Position numbers and translations under genes: made by a program. From Acholeplasmataceae bacterium (lineage in GTDB: Bacteria; Bacillota; Negativicutes; Acidaminococcales; Acidaminococcaceae): a stretch of 8,554 nt of DNA. Positions 5,435 through 8,554 of this stretch are shown here, one piece after another (position 1 is the first letter of the stretch; each line of letters opens with the position of its first letter). The notes beneath the pieces are model-generated. The model saw only the letters and a list, made by a program, of their open reading frames with translations, was not told the DNA's origin and searched no databases. Location: positions 1-8,554 of the forward strand of contig JAAYAE010000021.1 of the NCBI GenBank assembly GCA_012719555.1, written 5' to 3'.

Positions 5435-6121
5435 ATGAAATATTTATTTTGGGACATTGATGGAACATTATTATTAACTCAAAGAGCAGGTATTGATGCT
5501 TTAAAAGAAAGTATGCGTATTCGCTATGGAAAAAATGATTTCGAATTTTCCCATAGTTTAGCCGGACGCACAGATTCTTTTATAATAAAGAATGCAATTA
5601 CAGAAATTAAAGGTAAGTGTACTGCTTCTGATGCCGCAGGTTTACTTATTACCTATAACAAAATTTTGCCACAATTTTTGGCTACTCACAAGGGTAGTTT
5701 ATTGCCAAATGTAAATGAAACCTTGGACTTTCTTAGTACTAAAAAAGATTATTGTTCTGCCCTCTTAACCGGTAATTGCAGTAGAGCTGCTTATGAAAAA
5801 GTATCTTACTATGGTGTGCAAAAATATTTCAATTATCAGCTTAGTACATTTGGGGAAATTAGCGAAGACCGCAAAATTCTTGCCCAGGCTGCTTTACAAA
5901 AACTTTATGTACAAAACCCTGAAATTAATAGCAATGACATTTATATCATCGGTGATACACCCCACGATATAATGTGTGCTAACTCTATTGGCGTCAAGTG
6001 TCTAATAGTAACAGCAGGGTCATCGTATACAGAAGCACAACTAAACGAATATAAACCTTGGAAGATTATTTCCTGCTTACCGCGCAATCCGCAAATATTT
6101 TTAGATCTTTTGGAAGAATAG
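5435..6121 (+). CDS. HAD-superfamily phosphatase-like hydrolase
   Basis: This 228-residue cytoplasmic protein has all haloacid dehalogenase motifs. Motif I is WDIDGT with nucleophile Asp7 and acid/base Asp9. Motif II is LLTGN with Thr112. The motif III lysine is probably Lys147 in SEDRK. Motif IV is GDTPHD with Asp174 and Asp178. A helical cap of about 20-90 between motifs I and II is typical of subfamily I phosphoglycolate phosphatase relatives. These enzymes remove phosphate from small metabolites through a phospho-aspartate and Mg2+. The substrate cannot be read from sequence. ATG at 5435 has AGGAGG seven to eight bases upstream. Its promoter is unclear: TACAAT at 5407-5412 could be a -10, but no -35 is visible. 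The stop codon lies eight bases before the pentapeptide-repeat gene, so the two are probably one transcript. Confidence 0.88.
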   Translation: MKYLFWDIDGTLLLTQRAGIDALKESMRIRYGKNDFEFSHSLAGRTDSFIIKNAITEIKGKCTASDAAGLLITYNKILPQFLATHKGSLLPNVNETLDFLSTKKDYCSALLTGNCSRAAYEKVSYYGVQKYFNYQLSTFGEISEDRKILAQAALQKLYVQNPEINSNDIYIIGDTPHDIMCANSIGVKCLIVTAGSSYTEAQLNEYKPWKIISCLPRNPQIFLDLLEE

Positions 6122-6129
6122 GTGTACTA

Positions 6130-6870
6130 ATGAAAAAAATACTTATTTTTACATGTGCTATATTGTGTTTCTTTACACCTGTCTATGCCTACAGTCAAAA
6201 GGATGTTAATACCCTTTTGTCTAGCAAAAATTGCCCTAACGGAGACCTGTCTGGGGCTCAATTACAAAATGCAGATTTGACTGGAGCTAATCTCTCGGGT
6301 GCTAACTTGTGTTTTGCTAATTTAGAAGGTGCGATCTTAGAAAACGCTAATTTAAAAAGCGCTGATTTAGTAAAAGCTAATGTGAAAACTGCCTACTTAG
6401 CCGGAGCCGACTTAGATGGAGCCGATTTGTCCTCTGCGAATTTTTATAGAGCTTGCTTAAACAGGGCCTCATTAGTTGGCACCAAAGCTTTTCGCACAAA
6501 TTTTTCTCATGCTTTGCTTACCTTTGCCAATTTTTATGTTGCCGATATGCAAGAAGCTAATTTTGATTATATAAATGGTCATTTAGCTAATTTTGTTTCC
6601 ACCAATCTGGCACAATCTTGGCTTTATAATGCTGATTTACGCTCTAGTAATCTAACTAATGCCAATCTTTATAATGCCAAACTACAAAAAGCAAATTTAA
6701 CGGAAGCTAATTTGACAAACGCAAATTTAACCAATGCCATTTTGCGCGACACCAATTTGAACCTAGCAGACCTGACTAATGCCAATCTTGATGAGACAGA
6801 TTTATTAGCTGCTAGCATGCAAGGAACAAAATTTACCGCCAATGAATTAAAAACTGCCAGAACAAAGTAA
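6130..6870 (+). CDS. Exported pentapeptide-repeat protein
   Basis: This 246-residue protein starts at ATG 6130, which makes residues 1-20 a clean signal peptide (MKK, a hydrophobic core, then VYA before the cleavage site). A longer in-frame start at 6058 would lie inside the HAD gene and bury the signal. After a short stretch containing KNCPNGDL (Cys36), residues 39-243 are 41 uninterrupted A(D/N)LxX pentapeptides, with Leu or Phe at nearly every central position. This predicts a right-handed quadrilateral beta-helix of about ten coils. Cytosolic members such as Qnr and MfpA mimic DNA and protect gyrase. Export argues against that role here, and an extracytoplasmic binding or structural role is inferred. 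The ribosome site is weak (AGGTG overlapping the HAD stop), suggesting translational coupling. The gene ends 20 bases before a strong terminator. Confidence 0.88.
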   Translation: MKKILIFTCAILCFFTPVYAYSQKDVNTLLSSKNCPNGDLSGAQLQNADLTGANLSGANLCFANLEGAILENANLKSADLVKANVKTAYLAGADLDGADLSSANFYRACLNRASLVGTKAFRTNFSHALLTFANFYVADMQEANFDYINGHLANFVSTNLAQSWLYNADLRSSNLTNANLYNAKLQKANLTEANLTNANLTNAILRDTNLNLADLTNANLDETDLLAASMQGTKFTANELKTARTK

Positions 6871-6889
6871 TCGGGTTCATAAAGAACAC

Positions 6890-6929
6890 AAAAGCCTTCA
6901 CTTGGATACCATCCAAGCGAAGGCTTTTT
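6890..6929. terminator. Bidirectional terminator between converging genes
   Basis: GCCTTCACTTGGAT (6894-6907) and ATCCAAGCGAAGGC (6911-6924) form a 14-position stem with one mismatch and a three-base loop, flanked by AAAA and TTTTT. It can end both the pentapeptide-repeat transcript and the minus-strand AICAR formyltransferase transcript. Confidence 0.95.
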
Positions 6930-6943
6930 AATTATATTAATTC

Positions 6944-8119
6944 TTAGTGATGAAACAAACGAAGACCTGTCATAGCCATGGCTATGTTATATTTATCACA
7001 GGTTTCAATGACATTATCATCACGTATAGAACCCCCTGCTTGAGCTATATAGTCTACACCGCTACGATGCGCACGTTCTATATTATCGCCAAAGGGGAAG
7101 AAAGCATCAGATCCCAGTGCTACACCATGCAAATTGAGAAGCCATGCTTTTCTTTCTTCTTTTGTTAATACTTGTGGTTTTTCTGTAAAAAAGTGCTCCC
7201 AAATTCCATCAGCTAAAACATCCATATAGTCATCTGAAATATATACATCAATGGTATTATCCCGATCAGGCCTGCGAATAGCTTCTTTAAATGGCAGCCC
7301 TAAAACCTTGGGATTTTGTCTTAACCACCAGTTATCCGCTTTTGCTCCTGCCAATCGAGTACAATGTACACGTGACTGTTGTCCTGCACCCACGCCAATA
7401 GTTTGACCATCTTTTACGTAGCAAACAGAGTTTGACTGGGTATACTTCAACACAATCAACGCTATAAGCAAATCTCTTTGTGCTAATTCAGGAATGCTTT
7501 TATTTTTAGTTGGTCGCTCTAAAAGCAATTTTTTATTAATTTTAACTTCATTTCTCCCCTGCTCAAAAGTAATACCGAATACTTCTTTTGTCTCTATGGG
7601 ATTTGGTTTGTATGCCTGATCAATTTTGATAACATTATACGAACCTTTACGTTTTGTGCGCAATATTTCCAAAGCTTTGTCCGTATACCCCGGAGCAATA
7701 ACACCATCAGATACTTCACGTGACAACATGGTAGCAGTTTCTTCGTCACAAACATCAGACAAAGCTACAAAATCGCCATACGAAGACATGCGATCAGCGC
7801 CACGAGCACGAGCATAGGCAGTAGCTAACGGTGATAACTTCAAATCATCCACATAGTAAATCTTCTTAAGGGTATCACTCATTGGCTGCCCAACTGCGGC
7901 ACCTGCTGGACTAACATGCTTGAAAGAAGCTGCAGAAGGCAAACCTGTTGCTTCTTTTAGTTCCTTGACTAATTGCCAGCTGTTAAAGGCATCAAGAAAA
8001 TTAATATACCCGGGACGTCCATTTAACACTTCAATAGGCAAATCACCGCCATCACGCATAAAAATACGTGCTGGATCTTGATTTGGATTGCAGCCATACT
8101 TTAATTTTAAATCTTTCAT
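6944..8119 (-). CDS. purH: Stand-alone AICAR formyltransferase (PurH C-terminal domain type)
   Basis: This 391-residue cytoplasmic enzyme transfers a formyl group from 10-formyl-tetrahydrofolate to AICAR (ZMP), giving FAICAR in late purine synthesis. It begins KYGCNPNQ, where the transformylase domain starts in bifunctional PurH. The N-terminal IMP cyclohydrolase (MGS-like) domain of about 200 residues is absent, so ring closure must be done by another protein. The catalytic Lys67-His68 pair lies in SFKHVSPAGAAVG. Further family blocks are RGADRMSSYGDFVAL (106-120), TQSNSVCYV, GVGAGQQSRVHCTRLAG and, near the C-terminus, SDAFFPFGDN and AQAGGSIRDD. The start is ATG 8117-8119, with AAGGAGG (8128-8134) eight bases upstream. 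A longer frame from 8167 would run through the riboswitch terminator and is rejected. Expression is controlled by a ZTP riboswitch immediately upstream. Confidence 0.95.
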   Translation of the reverse strand: MKDLKLKYGCNPNQDPARIFMRDGGDLPIEVLNGRPGYINFLDAFNSWQLVKELKEATGLPSAASFKHVSPAGAAVGQPMSDTLKKIYYVDDLKLSPLATAYARARGADRMSSYGDFVALSDVCDEETATMLSREVSDGVIAPGYTDKALEILRTKRKGSYNVIKIDQAYKPNPIETKEVFGITFEQGRNEVKINKKLLLERPTKNKSIPELAQRDLLIALIVLKYTQSNSVCYVKDGQTIGVGAGQQSRVHCTRLAGAKADNWWLRQNPKVLGLPFKEAIRRPDRDNTIDVYISDDYMDVLADGIWEHFFTEKPQVLTKEERKAWLLNLHGVALGSDAFFPFGDNIERAHRSGVDYIAQAGGSIRDDNVIETCDKYNIAMAMTGLRLFHH

Positions 8120-8144
8120 AGAGTAATCCTCCTTCTCATACATC

Positions 8145-8189
8145 AAAAAAGCCGCCACTCTAGGCAACTTTCTGCCCAGACGGTCGGCT
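8145..8189 (-). terminator. Riboswitch expression platform: intrinsic terminator
   Basis: On the minus strand AGCCG (8185-8189) pairs with CGGCT (8150-8154). A second stem segment TCTGGGC with GCCTAGA closes an eight-base loop, and six T follow (8145-8150). The 5' arm is the same GCCGACCGTCTGGGC block that forms the aptamer core, so ligand binding and termination exclude each other. This predicts an ON switch that acts before the ribosome site. Confidence 0.9.
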
Positions 8190-8243
8190 AATCATGATTA
8201 TGCTCCACGTGGTTATCCACTTCCGTCAGTTACATAATCTCAT
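8172..8243 (-). promoter_or_regulatory. ZTP/ZMP (pfl) riboswitch aptamer
   Basis: On the minus strand the leader matches the pfl motif. P1 is GATTATG (8233-8239) with CATAATC (8196-8202). Inside it are GTAACTGACGG and a GTGG-ATAA-CCAC hairpin (8209-8220). The highly conserved AGCCGACCGTCTGGGCA block follows at about 8173-8189. The pseudoknot GACGG (8223-8227) with CCGTC (8179-8183) can form. Members of this class bind the purine intermediate ZMP or ZTP and switch folate-linked purine genes on when it accumulates, for example under folate limitation. Here the downstream gene consumes ZMP, so the logic is direct substrate induction. Confidence 0.93.
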
Positions 8244-8249
8244 GCCTAA

Positions 8250-8278
8250 ATTATACAATTGAGAGCCTCTCTTGTCAA
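8250..8278 (-). promoter_or_regulatory. Perfect consensus promoter of the riboswitch-purH transcript
   Basis: On the minus strand TTGACA (8273-8278) and TATAAT (8250-8255) are 17 bases apart, with transcription starting at about 8243-8247, just before the aptamer. The spacer contains an inverted repeat, GAGAG-C-CTCTC (8261-8271, plus strand). It may be chance or a binding site. Confidence 0.88.
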
Positions 8279-8309
8279 TAAACGTCACAACATGATTTCG
8301 CTTTTGTTT

Positions 8310-8554
8310 TTATTCTATTGGTTCTGCATCCAACAAAGCACAAATTTGTTCTTTAAAAGCTTTGAATTCTTTCCAAAAAAAATAGTCTATAATACCATAA
8401 AGAACTATGGTAACAAGTATAGGCAAAACAATTGCCTTGCCACCCCAATTAGCAACATTGGTAAAATCAGAAAATATAAGTCTGCCATAAAATTCAAACC
8501 AAACAAATATAAAACCTATAATAACAATATTTAGACGAGCTTTAATATGGATAA
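8310..8554 (-). CDS. C-terminal part of an unrecognised small membrane protein
   Basis: An open minus-strand frame runs from the window edge to TAA at 8310-8312, giving 80 visible residues; the start lies outside. The visible part has two hydrophobic segments, about 7-22 (NIVIIGFIFVWFEF) and 40-59 (AIVLPILVTIVLYGI), joined by a short polar loop with NWGGK. A charged tail (FKAFKEQ...AEPIE) follows that is probably cytoplasmic. The aromatic-rich, helical composition and lack of stops support a real gene. I do not recognise the family. It ends about 32 bases before the purH promoter on the same strand, and no terminator is visible between them, so some readthrough into the riboswitch leader is possible. 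Confidence 0.65.
   Translation of the reverse strand, partial: IHIKARLNIVIIGFIFVWFEFYGRLIFSDFTNVANWGGKAIVLPILVTIVLYGIIDYFFWKEFKAFKEQICALLDAEPIE

Noticed and set aside
6058..6129. Upstream start for the pentapeptide-repeat protein
   Set aside because: It lies within the HAD gene and would add 24 residues in front of a clear signal peptide.
8120..8167. N-terminal extension of the AICAR formyltransferase
   Set aside because: It overlaps the riboswitch terminator and T-run; the ATG at 8119 has an ideal AAGGAGG and matches the family N-terminus.
8259..8534. 91-residue plus-strand frame at the right edge
   Set aside because: It is antisense to the membrane protein frame and has no ribosome site; the minus-strand frame is more protein-like.

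Overview
The window is a low-GC segment (roughly 37-38% GC by eye) from an anaerobic-type Firmicute. Negativicutes or Clostridia seem most likely, but that placement is inference. It rests on consensus sigma-A promoters (TTGACA-N17-TATAAT), AGGAGG-type ribosome sites, an adjacent recD2-comF pair, a stand-alone AICAR transformylase behind a ZTP riboswitch, and no sign of a plasmid, phage or insertion sequence. It reads as ordinary chromosome with several locally eroded or rewired genes.

Layout. (1) Positions ~62-270 hold a GC-rich (~53%) island with no convincing protein. A strong minus-strand promoter and complementary ends suggest a ~210-nt structured RNA of unidentified family. (2) 384-1007 (+) encodes a small stand-alone HD-GYP-like protein with one metal-ligand Asp changed to Asn. 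Its 3' end has been copied into a 33-bp tandem repeat, which is followed by a bidirectional terminator. (3) On the minus strand, comF (1140-1811) lies downstream of recD2 (1880-4039). recD2 is broken by a single in-frame TAA codon, with the reading frame intact on both sides. (4) 4268-4624 (-) encodes a small exported protein made of nine-residue Glu/Arg/Gln repeats. (5) 4890-5351 (+) encodes an AdoMet-decarboxylase-fold protein without the serine that would form the pyruvoyl cofactor. It has a perfect promoter and its own terminator. (6) 5435-6870 (+) is a two-gene unit: a HAD phosphatase followed, after 8 nt, by an exported all-pentapeptide-repeat protein. It ends in a bidirectional terminator shared with the next gene. 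(7) 6944-8119 (-) is the AICAR formyltransferase, preceded by a ZTP/ZMP (pfl) riboswitch with a transcription terminator and a perfect promoter. (8) The right edge holds the C-terminal part of an unrecognised minus-strand membrane protein.

How the parts relate. The only gene-regulator pair whose logic can be read directly is the purine one: the riboswitch senses ZTP/ZMP, the intermediate that the downstream enzyme consumes. comF and recD2 are DNA uptake/repair genes. The HD-GYP-like protein, the SpeD-like protein and the broken RecD2 each keep their fold signature but have lost a key element, which is the main theme of this window.
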